From NCBI GenBank assembly GCA_964036665.1, contig OZ038531.1:10416168-10480167 (forward strand): a stretch of DNA of 64,000 nt, given 5' to 3'. Shown piece after piece: positions 30,975 through 41,744 of this stretch; within the stretch, counting starts at the first letter, position 1; each line of letters opens with the position of its first letter. The notes under the pieces are model-generated. The model was not told the DNA's origin, made no database searches, and saw only the letters and a program-made list of their open reading frames with translations. This DNA comes from Gordius sp. MW1 (lineage: Eukaryota; Nematomorpha; Gordioida; Gordea; Gordiidae). Both the position numbers and the translations under genes were made by a program.

Positions 30975-31306
30975 ATGAACGTGTCCGAACCAATGCACTG
31001 GGATACTCATATTAGACCATTCGCGAATGCTTTCCCATCACAGCTCGGTACGGAAACTTTTGCCTGCTCTGTTTCCAGCCTCGGCCGGTACGTTTCTCCT
31101 TAGAAGAGATGAGAGACACATCTCGCAACCTGGACGATCAATAGTTTCCACTAAATCGTCCATGTTGATACCGAACTTAATGTGGACATTCGGTCAACAC
31201 GATAGCAACGCTTAAATATGAGTATGAGCCCCAGGATTGAACCATCCAACGCTCACTGTAGGCTACCAAGTCGTTGGTTTACAGGCGCACACCACTACGC
31301 CCAGCC
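30975..31306 (-). ncRNA. SRP RNA: SRP RNA (7SL RNA)
   Basis: Read on the minus strand the gene starts GGCTGGGCGTAGTGGTGTGC at 31306, like the GCCGGGCGCGGTGGC start of animal 7SL. The S-domain is clear: GTCCACATTAAGTTCGGTAT followed by CAACATGG (helix 6 and GNAR-type loop region, SRP19 site), then ACCGGCC...GGCTGGAAACAGAGCAGGCA (helix 8, SRP54 site, with the conserved GGAAAC and AGCAGG internal loops). The 3' part closes the Alu/S stem and a T-run (CATTTTT at about 30977-30971) can end RNA polymerase III transcription. Length of about 330 nt is slightly above the human 299. It is the RNA core of the signal recognition particle, which targets ribosomes to the endoplasmic reticulum. The well-kept S-domain suggests a real gene, though a recent pseudogene cannot be excluded. 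Confidence 0.88.
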
Positions 31307-31309
31307 ATA

Positions 31310-33714
31310 CATTTGTGATTATTTTACCTATTTATATCATGTTAATAAAAATGTTTAAAAAATGGGTTAAATGATTGAAAACTAGTTATTGCGCTCTCAT
31401 AACTTTGTTTATATTATGATAAAATTACAGTTAAATAGTTTTTATGCGAGCTTTTAATATATAATTCAAACTTTGCTTTAGTACAATACTTTGATAACCC
31501 TAGGTTTATAACCAAAACAAATTCTTTTAAGATTGATCTGAATTTAGTCACCTAAGCTTATGACAGAAAAATTAAGGCCATATTGGCTAATAATAATTAA
31601 TCAAATTTTTTTTATTTGACATTTGCAGACTGAAATTTATTTTTATATGTGAAAACAGGCGTATCATTGACAATAAAAATCACTAGTCAAGCAAAATTTT
31701 TGAGTCTATAAAGTTTAGCATGTTCTCATTAAACGTATAATGGCAAGATGCTTAAATTTAATGACAAAAGTTAATTTTGTAAATATATGTGAATAAATTT
31801 TCAAAAAGATAGCTTGGTAAAGTTTTTTATTAAACAAAAATAAATACTAAAAAGGACATATAGTATGATAATTATATAAAGCTTTGTAAATTATTTATTG
31901 AGATGTTATTAAAACAAATTTATCATATTCCTTGATCAATGGTGGAGGAAGTTGATTTTTATTGATCTTAAATGATTTCTTCTTTATAGCATAAAAACAG
32001 CATTCCTTCAGTGAATACACTAGAATGATAAAATATATCAAAATTAAAATAATTTTCAAAGAAAAACTCATTTAAAACCAAGAATTTAGATTTCACAAAC
32101 AAGTATTTAAAAAATTTAAGTTAGACACTGATTTTCTATATAAATTAGATACATATTATTTGTAATATTTAAACACTTGTTATAATTTATAATACCTTTA
32201 AAGAGTAATAAAAAAGTATTCACAAAAAGTACTCATATTAAAAAAATCATTTTAATAATGCCAATAAGCTTAAACTCTTAATTTAGAATAATTATAAAAT
32301 TACAATAGAGCTACAAAAGAAGCTATTTAGTTTATAAGTAAAATAAAGCAATGCTAAATAATTAAGGGCAGCAACCCAAACTTTTACCAAATTTTTAGCA
32401 CATGTATATGTTAGATGTGATTATGCAATATAAATATAAATTAATACTTGGAATTGTCAATGAAATCAACTTTCTGACCATATGATGTGTTACAGGATGT
32501 ACATAATATTTTGGTTTGAAAATCAGCTTTTTGTTGGCTAAAATCCTTTGCACTACACAAAAATATTTTATTTATTAAATTATAAATAATAGATAAAGAG
32601 AAAAATCACGATATAAAAATAATGCCTGGGCTAAGATATGTGACAGTGCCCCTCACTTCATAGAAAGAAAGTCAGTTCCTAATATGACAAATATATGCTA
32701 TTAAAACTATTTTAATACGGGACAAAAATTAATTTTGAAAATAGGGCAGATGACCATTAACTCAGAATGCAGATAACCATGACTTGAGATTGCAAAGATT
32801 TAAAAATTTCATTGGGTCATTTTACATAAATCATTTATAAGAATTAAATAAATTATATTTTTAGGAATAGGGGTACTCCTGTACAATATACCCTCCCAAA
32901 TTGTTAACTTAAATAGGCTCTTTGCACTGAATGACTGGTGACCCACTTGATTATTAGGGCAATGTAGAGGTATATGTTTCTATAATTAAGGGCTATATTT
33001 TAACTTTCATGTCTAAAAAGTTGAAGGCTACCTGGATTTAGATGGCAAGGTTTAAAAACTTCCTAAGAAAGGGCAGTAAATTTAAGACAAAATTAGAGCT
33101 CTGGGGGAGAATTTTAAGTGGGGCAAAATAAATGAGGCCTGGGTTGAACCTGACCACCCCCTCAGGGCTTAAGCAAACCCTAGCTAACAAGCAATTAAAA
33201 ATCCGTCAACCAATTTTATTTAAAGATATTAAACAATGGTATAGAATACATAATAAAACTTTTCATGCTCTTCTCCCTGTCTAAAATAATTTGTTTATAA
33301 ATTGTAAAATTTTATACTCCAGTTTTTTATACAAACACACACAAATAGTAGCTATTAAATATTCAAAAACTTAAATAAAATAATTAAATGGTTAAATTTA
33401 ATTGATTAAACCATGATAAATTGGATTATTCATTATCAATTTATGTGTTGTTTAAAAGCTATACATCTTAATTGATTTCATTATAAATTTATATGGCAAA
33501 TTAAACTTTAAATGTAAAACTTACTATATAGTTGTCATTTTTAAAGGGTACCAAACTTAAGTTGGACCAAAAATTTTAAAAATGAGGACTTGAGTGAGTC
33601 AAACTAAACAAATTTGGCTTGAGTAAATAAAATGGAGTTTTGAAGGGCTGTAGACATGGTTAGTGTTGTTAACATGCTTAAATGCTAAAACCATAACCTA
33701 TGGTAGTAGCATAC
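31310..33714. other. Long AT-rich stretch without recognised genes
   Basis: About 2.4 kb with no frame, RNA gene, terminal repeat or tandem array that I could support. Around 32620-33200 composition is slightly less AT-rich (CCCTCACTTCATAG, GGGGTACTCCTGTACAAT), which may mark an old element. Confidence 0.5.
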
Positions 33715-33959
33715 ATTAATAACCCGGTTACTAGCACTAGCAGCCATGGGTGCTGGTGAGAGATATAATAACTAACCGGGCATTTGGCAGATTGGATTGA
33801 TATAAACCGTGTTATTGAGCAGGGTTGTTTGAAACTAAATATAGTTTTTAGCAAATTTAATTATAGCGTATTAGTATAGTTGCCAGCTGGCACATAATGC
33901 TAATCAATATTTTTTCAATCATATATTAATCCAAAAATGGTGATAAAAGGATTAAAAAT

Positions 33960-34420
33960 ATATTATAAAGAACTTTTTTTTTGTCCTATTGGTTTGCCCC
34001 CCCCCCATTTTTTACCCTCTTTTTCATTGGGGGGGGGGGGGGGGGAAGGGGGGTGTGATTTCCCCCTCATTTTTTTTTGTACCGTTGGTTTGCCTCTTCC
34101 TTATTTTTTACCCTCTTTCTTAACCAGGGGGGGGGGAAGGGGTAATTGGCCCCCCCCTATTTTTACCCTCTAATTCATTCCCCCCCCCGGTTAAGAAAGA
34201 GGGTAAAGAATAAAGGGTGCCCCCCCGGTGAAAATGAGGTAAGGGGGGGGGGGATAACTAAAGGGACAAAAAAAGGATGGGGGCAAACAACCCCCCCCCC
34301 CCGGTGAAAAAGAAAAAATAAGAGGGGGAAGGGGGTGAAAAGGTGGGTAAAAAATAAGGGGGGGGGGGGTGGCATACCAACGGGACAAAAAAATGGGAGG
34401 GGGCAAATTTATAATATATT
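33960..34420. repeat. Poly-C/poly-G inverted cassette 2
   Basis: C-runs and G-runs up to 19 bases flank TTTTTTACCCTCTTT words in both orientations. The arms extend outwards as GTCCTATTGGTTTGCCCC and GGGGCAAATTTATAA. Built like cassette 1, with shared words GGGACAAAAAAA and ACCCTCTTTCTTA. Confidence 0.8.
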
Positions 34421-34605
34421 TTAAATTCTTTTATCACCATTTTTGGATTAATATATGATTGAAAAAATATTGATTAGCACTATATGCCAGCTGCAACACT
34501 ACCAACGACGGTCCCAAGTCCGTGTGCAAAAAGTGGAGGGTTGGCGTGAGGTGGGAAACCGGCTCTAAAAACCCTGTTCCAAATTATGACAGTTTCTAAT
34601 AAAAA

Positions 34606-35600
34606 GTGCAACAAAAGAAAGCTAGGGCGTCCTCTCCAAACGACGCGCAGTGCATCATCCGCCCGTGCAATGCGAAAAATTTACAAGGGTTACCGCCTGA
34701 CTCACAACGAAGGCGGTTAGGGAATCTAGTTGTGGACAAATTACGGGTAGCAAGCTGGAACGTGGGCACGCTGACGGGGAAAAGCATTGAGGTCGCACAG
34801 ATGCTCAAAAGAAGAAAGATACACATCGCTTGCCTACAGGAAACGAGATGGAACGGAACAAAGGCACGAGAGCTAGGAGAGGGTTACAAGCTATTTTACA
34901 GCGGGTCACCAACAGGTCGAAACGGGGTCGGTATCGTTCTCAGCAATTCTTCAAGGACAAGGTTGTTGAAGTCAAAAGATGCTCAGATAGGTTGATGTGG
35001 GTCAAGATCGCAGATCAAGGTGGCCTCCTAACCGTTATTTGTGGCTACGCACCACAAATTGGGTGTTTGGAATCCGAAAAAGACACCTTCTTCGAATCAT
35101 TGGAAAAAGAAATACAAGGAATACGACAGGAGGAAAGGCTAATTATTGGGGCAGACTTCAACGCCCACGTGGGAAAAGATCGTCAAAATAACGAAAGAAA
35201 TCATGGAGGGCATGGGCATGGCATGAAGAACAAGGAAGGAGATAGACTTCTACAAGTTTCCCAAGCATATGACATGGCGATCTGTTAACACTTATTTTCA
35301 GAAACGTGAAGAACATATCGTGACGTACAGAAGTGGGAAGCGGTTTAGTCAAATTGATTATCTGCTTATACGACGAAGAGATTTAAGGACGATTAAGGAC
35401 TGCAAAGTAATACCGGGAGAAGAAATCGCCAGGCAGCATCGGCCACTGGTCATGAATCTTGAAAGAAGAATATTTCCAGAAAGGAGAAAAGCTTATGAGC
35501 CCCGAATTAGGTACGAAAGGCTTAAGGATACAACAAACGAAAATACCATCAGAAAGCCTCTACGCTGTTTAATGCCAAGACTCTGGAACGGAACGTGAAC
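34606..35600 (+). pseudogene. RTE endonuclease domain (frameshifted)
   Basis: Pieces 34606-34995, 34830-35288 and 35269-35598 together cover an AP-type endonuclease: VASWNVGTL (Asn), CLQETRW (catalytic Glu), GADFNAHVG (Asp/Asn), FSQIDYLLI and RQHRPLVMN (the usual SDH triad reads RQH here). At least two frame changes, near 34950 and 35275, break it. The domain would nick target DNA to prime reverse transcription. Confidence 0.88.
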
Positions 35601-35604
35601 GACA

Positions 35605-37458
35605 ATGATCACCGCTCATCTAAAAGAAACGGCCATTCAAGTGTTAGGGCAGACCAAAGGGGGCAAAGCGCTGAATAGAGAACTATGGTGGTGGGACCAA
35701 TCCGTTAGAAACATCATCGAAACCAAGAAAGCGCTATATAAGCGGTGGCATATATCAAAAAAGTCGGAGGTTTATCAAGATTATAAGGAGGCAAAAAATT
35801 CTGCGAAGAAAGCGGTTGCCATAGCGAAAAATACGGCGTACACAGAGATGGCCAACAAACTCGTCAAAGAGGGGGGACAAGCTTATGTACAAATTGGCCA
35901 AGATAAGGGAGAAGAAAGGTCGTGACGTCGGGGTACTAAAAGTAATCAAAAATTCAGAAGGTCACACATTATTTAAGCCAAAGGAGGTGTTGGAAAGGTG
36001 GAAAGGATATTTCAACGAGCTCATGAATGTCGCAAATGACAAAGAACCCCTTCCCGATATAGAGCCTAACATGAATATGGTCGAACTATTTCAGGAAGAT
36101 GAAATTAGGGTACAAATGAAAAAGATGCAAAAAGGAAAAGCTAATGGACCAGACAGATTCCGTTGGAAGCGTTGGTAGGGTGCAGGGAAGAAGGAATCAC
36201 GACTATGACGAAGCTATTCAACAAGATATTGGCCGAAGAACGCATCCCTGATCAATGGAGACAAAGCACGATCAAACCCATATTCAAAGGGAAAGGAGAC
36301 CCTCAAGATTGTGGTAATTACAGAGGCATCAAGCTGACATGCCACTCCTTGAAACTGATGGAAAGAATCTTAGTAGCAAGGTTGAAGACGGAGGTGGACA
36401 TATCGACTAACCAATTTGGTTTTGTGGCCGGTAAATCCACAATCGACCCGATCTTTGCGCTAAGACAAGTTATGGACAAGTATGGAGGGAAAAGAAGGAA
36501 TCTACACATGGTCTTCATAGACTTGGAGAAAGCATTTGACACGGTTCCCCGTGAATTGGTTTGGTGGTGCTTGAGAAGACAGAGCATCTAGGATGCATAT
36601 GTACGGCTAATCAAAAACATCTATGAAGCCTCAAAATCGTGCGTTCGAACGACAGTTGGAGAGTCTAACCCCTTTCAGGTCAATATTGGTTTACACCAAG
36701 GTACTGCCCTAAGTCCGTTTCTATTTAACGTTATCATAGACACGATAACGAGGGACTTACAGAAGCCATCCCCTTGGTGTATGCTATATGCCGATGATAG
36801 TATTATGCGAGGAAAAGAAGGATATCGTATTTGAAGAAGCCGATAAGTGGTCGAAACGTTGGACTCAAAGTCAATGACCGAAAGACGGTATACATGGAGA
36901 TGAACGCAGAAGGCACACAATCGATGAATGAACAATTGAAATTCCCAAGAGTTGACAAGTTTACGTACCTCGGCTCGATGCTACATCAAGAGGGAGGTTG
37001 CGCGAAAGAAGTTAATGCAAGAATTCAGAAGGGATGGTTAAAGCGTAGCGTATCCGGTGTAATGTGTGACAAGAAGATGCCAATATGGTTGAAGAGTAAA
37101 GCTTACAAATCTATCGTAAGACCGGTGTTACTCTACGGAAGTGAAACATGGGCCTTGAACGCGACCCAAGAAAAACTATTACAAGCGACGGAAATGAGAA
37201 TGATACGCTGGAGCTTGGGATACACAAAGTTGGAATGAAAGTCTTAGAGAAAAAATGGGTATTCAGCCAAACTATATTAACGAAAATCGGCTAAGATGGT
37301 ATGGGCATATCTTGAGAAGAAATGCGAGTGACGTCAATCGAATAGTACTAGACATGGAAGTGCCGGGAATAAGAGGAAGAGGTCGACCTCGTGGTACCTG
37401 GAAAGGACAAGTGGACAAAGTTATGCTCATAAGAAGATCGATCCCAATATGGCTCTAA
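35605..37458 (+). pseudogene. RTE reverse transcriptase domain (frameshifted)
   Basis: Segments 35605-35925, 35885-36178, 36163-36591, about 36600-36835, 36831-37238 and 37255-37458 make up RT. Motifs include KPIFKGKGDPQDCGNYRGI, FGFVAGKSTIDPIFALRQ, FIDLEKAFDTVP (motif A) and LYADDSI (motif C, about 36780-36803). The C-terminus is RWYGHILRRN...GRGRPRGTW, typical of RTE. Stops include TAG in place of a codon at 36589-36591 and a frameshift at about 36170. Confidence 0.9.
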
Positions 37459-37707
37459 CACGATCTAGATGGAAGAAACCGATAAAAAACACGAATGTGG
37501 GACCTATGAATTGATAAAGAAGAAGACTATATGCCAGCTGCCAACTATACTAATACGCTATAATTAAATTTGCTAAAAACCATATTTAGTTTCAAACAAC
37601 CCTGCTTGACCATGGTTTATATCAATCCAATCTGCCAAATGTCTGGTTAGTTATATCTCTCTCAACCAGCAACCATGGTAACTTTAATCAGTCGTGCTAG
37701 TAACCGG

Positions 37708-38940
37708 GTTATTAAGCAGCTTGTGCTCGTTATGCTGATGGTAATGGTAGGAGATATGTGCCTATTACCAGTTTTAGCACAATACAAGCACAACCAATTC
37801 CAGCATAATAACAACACTACATGGTATAAATGTTCAAAATAAAAATAATGGCAATTATTTAGATGAATCATTGAAACTAGGTAGATGTATACTAAATAGC
37901 TTCACAAATTAACTAACTATGAGTAAAAATCATATGCAGGGGCTATGGAGCAAAAGAAAAATTAAAATTATCAACTAAAAAATATCACCAAAATTCGTTT
38001 TGCCTTATAATATAAAAATACAGTTATAACATTGTATAAAAAAATATTTATATATAGATTAATAATTAAAGATTCATATTTATTTTCACATACACATTTA
38101 ATTGATAGTATGACAATTGCTTTAAGGAAGTAATTAGCCTGAACCACAATCAAGACTTGAGTCTTTTATTGAATATTTTATAAGGATAGGACTCATTTTA
38201 GTGAGTCTTTTGTGTTAGTTATGATCACAAAATAAGACATATTTGAATAGCTATTAGCAGGTAAATTTTGAAATGGTTGTTTTAATATTTAAAGTAATTT
38301 TAATTTATGAATAAGTGCCCTACACCTGACAATTTCTTTTTATCTATTTTGGCTAAAGTTTAGTTGTCAATTGACCAAACAAAAATAAGTAGATTTTGAG
38401 TTTACAAAAATTAAATGACAATAATCAGATTTCACAAAATTCATGGTTCTCATAAAGAGCCTTAAAATTTAAAAAAAGGCTAGAATTTTGTAAATATTTA
38501 TTTCACACGGAATAAAAGCTAATTTTAAAAATTATAAGGTCATATTAAAAAATTTTTTTGTTAACTAGTCATTTATTTTAAATAAAGTTTATTTTTAAGC
38601 AGAATTTAAATGTAAACTATAGCAATATAATCTCTTTAAATATAAGTATATTGTATAGTACCGCCATCCTTAGTTTCAAACATCCATAGATGTCCAACAA
38701 ATGTAATAACATCAATTGTTTGAGAGGGCAAAAGCGTTTTATATTTTATACCTATAAAATATAAAACCAACACATTTAACATTTAGATTACGTTTTCCTT
38801 TGTAATTTATCCAATAAGCGTCTACTTGAAGATTGGTCTCATTCCTAAAGCAGACAAAAGTCTCTTGTTCAGATGGCGCAGATTTCAAAGTTGATGTCAT
38901 TAGTGTCTACTGATTACAAAACACGAAAATACATTCAGGT
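37708..38940. other. AT-rich DNA, nothing recognised
   Basis: No gene or element end could be supported between the foldback element and the MITE at 38949. The words ACAAATGTAATAACATCA at about 38699 recur at about 43402 in the piggyBac element, possibly a small shared scrap. Confidence 0.5.
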
Positions 38941-38955
38941 TTTAAAAGCATAGAC

Positions 38956-39736
38956 CAGGGGTAGGCAACGCGGCGCCCGCGGGCGCCATGGCGCCCCCGA
39001 TCGATTTTTAATGCGCCCTCGCTGGACTAATGTAAATGTATGATATGAGCGTATCTAATAATACGCACGTATTTTTTGTTAGTGTGTGATACTGATAGTA
39101 TTTCGAATAGACCACGCGTAGACCGTACATTTAAAACTACCAAGTAATCCGAAATAATTCTTTTCTTTCAAAACCCTTCATGGATAAATGTAAAAGAAAA
39201 AGAACATATTATTTCTGCGATGAATGGGAACATCTATATTGTTTCGTTGATTACAAATGGAAGTGTATTTGTTTGTTGTGTAATAATAGTGTTGCGATTC
39301 CCAAGAAAAGTAATATTGAACGACATTTTGAGTCCGTTCATACAAATTTTGATAGTGACTATCCAATGAACTCTGAAATTAGAAGAAAAAAAATTATTTC
39401 TTTAAAATCTTCAAGAACTAACCAGCAAAGCTTTTTTACTAAACCACTGCATCAACATAAAGCAGCAACGATCGCGTCATATAAAATATCGCATTTGCTA
39501 ACTAGGAATAAAAAACCATTTACAGATAGATTATAAGAAATTAGCTGAAAATATGGACACCCAGGTTTCACACTGAATTATATGTATCATTATGTATGAC
39601 ACCAACAAAATTAAGTTATAAAAAATCTGTTTTTTATTGCCTATTTATACCTGTTGATTATCTGTAAAATATGCGCCCTCGGTGATTTTCAAATTTAATA
39701 TTGCGCCCTTAAGGACAAACAGGTTGCCGACCCCTG
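38956..39736 (+). mobile_element. Internally deleted hAT element (CAGGGGTAGGCAAC ends)
   Basis: The inverted repeat is CAGGGGTAGGCAAC at 38956 and GTTGCCGACCCCTG ending 39736, with exact 8-bp target duplication GCATAGAC (38948-38955, 39737-39744). These are Charlie-like hAT ends. Subterminal GCGCCC words repeat on both sides. It keeps only the N-terminal end of a transposase. Confidence 0.93.
39180..39536 (+). pseudogene. hAT transposase N-terminus (BED-like zinc finger)
   Basis: 118 residues open with MDKCKRKRTYYF and contain CICLLCNN...IERHFESVH, a C-x2-C...H-x4-H BED-type zinc finger as found at the start of Charlie-type hAT transposases. It then continues with a Lys/Ser-rich linker and stops. 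The catalytic domain is absent, so the element depended on a full transposase elsewhere. Confidence 0.75.
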
Positions 39737-40034
39737 GCATAGACTAATAAAACCATCGACTGCCAAACAGCTGCCAGCAAATATAGCAAGCGCCATTTGC
39801 AACCAAACAATAGAATTCAGAAAATTTATTGTTCTAATTTACTTATTTTTTTTGATTTATCAATTAAGTTATTAGTCTTATATATTTTCTTTAATATTTT
39901 ATCGTGGAGAAGTATAAATATACCTGTTGTTGAATTTTTCCTACAATATGGCAGCTATTTTGGTGTCTGAATGATTTTAATAGTAAAAATCAGCTGTTCG
40001 GCAGTCTATAGTTTTATTAGTCTATGTTTAAAAG

Positions 40035-40644
40035 GCACAATAATGGTCTTAGTTAAGACAAAGTAAGATGGATGTTTCGAGGGCCCCTTGACTTGATTTA
40101 TATAATGATTATAGTAATACACTTATTCAGACTCTTAACTTTCTGCTTTCTTAGATTATTATTTAACTTTTGCGCCTTCCCATAAATTTTTTTAATTACC
40201 GAATATATTTTGAGCTGTAGTGCACCCTATTGGTTTCTGTATAGATATTAAAACGCGTGTAACAACTAATATTGCCAAAGTTGATTTTCAACATGAGCTG
40301 GTTGCATAACTGAATAGAGTTCTAGTTACTTACTTCAAAAAATTAGTTAAATTTAAGCTACTTATGTAATTTTATTGTGATTTCAAAAACAAATTTTTAT
40401 AAAAAAAAAATTTACAAGCATTATATGGAAATTGAATCTCAATAAGACATTTGCCTTTAGATTGTCATCTAATAAACTCGTGCGTTATTAACTATGTATT
40501 TTTTTAATGAAAGGGCTCTCGACGGGAGCGCTGGGTTGCTGTGTGATTTAAAAAAAGTCTTTACTTTTGAAAAATTATTATAATTTTTTAGGAGCAAATA
40601 TTATCTGAATTCTACAAAATATATATGCATTCATATTCACATAC
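40035..40644. other. AT-rich DNA, nothing recognised
   Basis: No feature supported between the MITE and the RTE relic. Confidence 0.5.
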
Positions 40645-40930
40645 CTACGTACAACGATCTCAAGTCCGCATCTAAAAAATGTAGGGTTAATCTCAGGTTG
40701 GAAACTGGTTTTAATTACTACTCCAAAATCATGATAGGCTGAAATAAAATTTCATATCAAAGAGCTGGGGCATCCTACACAGACTATCTTCTCGTCACAT
40801 GGCGCTTGTGCAATGTGAAATGTGCGCTAGAATTATCGCTCGACCAACTCGAAGACGGTAAAGGAATTTGGTTGTCGATAGTATGCGAATAGCATGCAAG
40901 AAAAAAGTATCGAGGTCGCACTGTGCAACC

Positions 40931-41344
40931 TCGATATCTTCATAATTATTATTATTATTATAGTTTCAAACCACAAAGGTGCGTGTGGATACTTCTCATC
41001 GCTATTGACAACATAATTAATTTAAACACATTAAAAAATTGTAATAAAACTAAAAAAATAGTATTGTTACTAAATTGGCAAAACAAATGTATAAAGTGAT
41101 TTGTCGCTTGAGAATTTCAGAGGTATGCCATATATAATGTAAGAGGCAATGTAAATGGCAAAACAACTGTATAAAGTGATTTGTCGCTTAAGAATTTCAG
41201 AGGTACGCCATAATGAGCTGAATCATTAAACTTGTCAGACTCATGATTAAATATTGTCTTTTTAAACAATGTAAAAGATCGTTCGGCAGGCACGGGCATC
41301 GCTGGGGTGCTCAATATTTTTTAGACATTTTAGCCTAATTATAT
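40931..41344 (-). mobile_element. hAT-type fragment within RTE relic
   Basis: The minus-strand frame 41314-41117 reads MSTPAMPVPAERSFTLFKK, matching the C-terminal motif of hAT-like transposases (PVSTAxAERSFS). A 70-bp segment (GTATAAAGTGATTTGTCGCT...) is tandemly duplicated at 41090-41217. Terminal repeats were not identified. Confidence 0.55.
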
Positions 41345-41744
41345 GAGTACTTTGCTTAAAGTTATGCGTTGTTCAGACAGGTTAATGTAAGTGAAGATTG
41401 CAGATCAAGGAAGCCTTTTAACCGCTATGTGCGCCGAGAAAGGCATATTCTTTGATTGATTGAAAAAGGAAATACAAGGAATAGAACAGGAAGGCTAATT
41501 ATTGGGGCGGACTTCGACGCCCACATAGGGAAAGATGGCTTCAGGTATGAACAAAATCATAGAGGCTATGAGCATGGCCTTAAGCACAGCAGGAAAAACT
41601 TCTCAAAGTGTTCCAAACATTAACATGGCGATCGCTAACATCTATTTTTAAAAACAAGAATATCATATTGTCACTTATAGAAGTGGGAAGCATTTTATTC
41701 AAATTGACTATTTACTCATACGGCAAAAAGATTTAAAGGATTAA

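Larger units (their letters stand above)
34495..37525 (+). mobile_element. RTE-clade LINE, near full length
   Basis: 3,031 bp flanked by a perfect 16-bp target duplication ACTATATGCCAGCTGC (34479-34494 and 37526-37541). It has a short 5' UTR, an apurinic-type endonuclease, a reverse transcriptase and a short 3' end in GATAAAGAAGAAG, a microsatellite-like tail instead of poly(A). Length, single polyprotein and tail fit the RTE clade. Several frameshifts and stops disrupt it. The perfect duplication indicates a fairly recent insertion. Two older relatives are at 40645-44780 and 52565-53720. Confidence 0.93.
33715..37707. mobile_element. Foldback element interrupted by an RTE LINE
   Basis: The left arm from TTAATAACCCGGTTACTAGC (33716) to the poly-C core near 33960 is matched inverted by 34391-34478 and then, after the inserted LINE, by 37542-37707. 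Without the LINE the element would be about 950 bp, almost entirely palindromic, with a poly-G/C core like the one at 29673-30240. No coding of its own. The superfamily is unknown. Confidence 0.8.
38949..40026. mobile_element. MITE with 8-bp target duplication, split by a hAT element
   Basis: The terminal inverted repeat is CATAGACTAATAAAAC(C/T)AT(C/A)GACTGCC. The right end is complete (to 40026). The left end is split after CATAGAC by the hAT insertion at 38956-39736. The outer flanks TTTAAAAG (38941-38948 and 40027-40034) are identical, an 8-bp target duplication. Without the insert the MITE is about 290 bp with no coding. Confidence 0.88.

Noticed and set aside
33937..34440. Open frames of 60-78 codons on both strands
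   Set aside because: Same reason: translations of the poly-G/C palindrome, present in both orientations.
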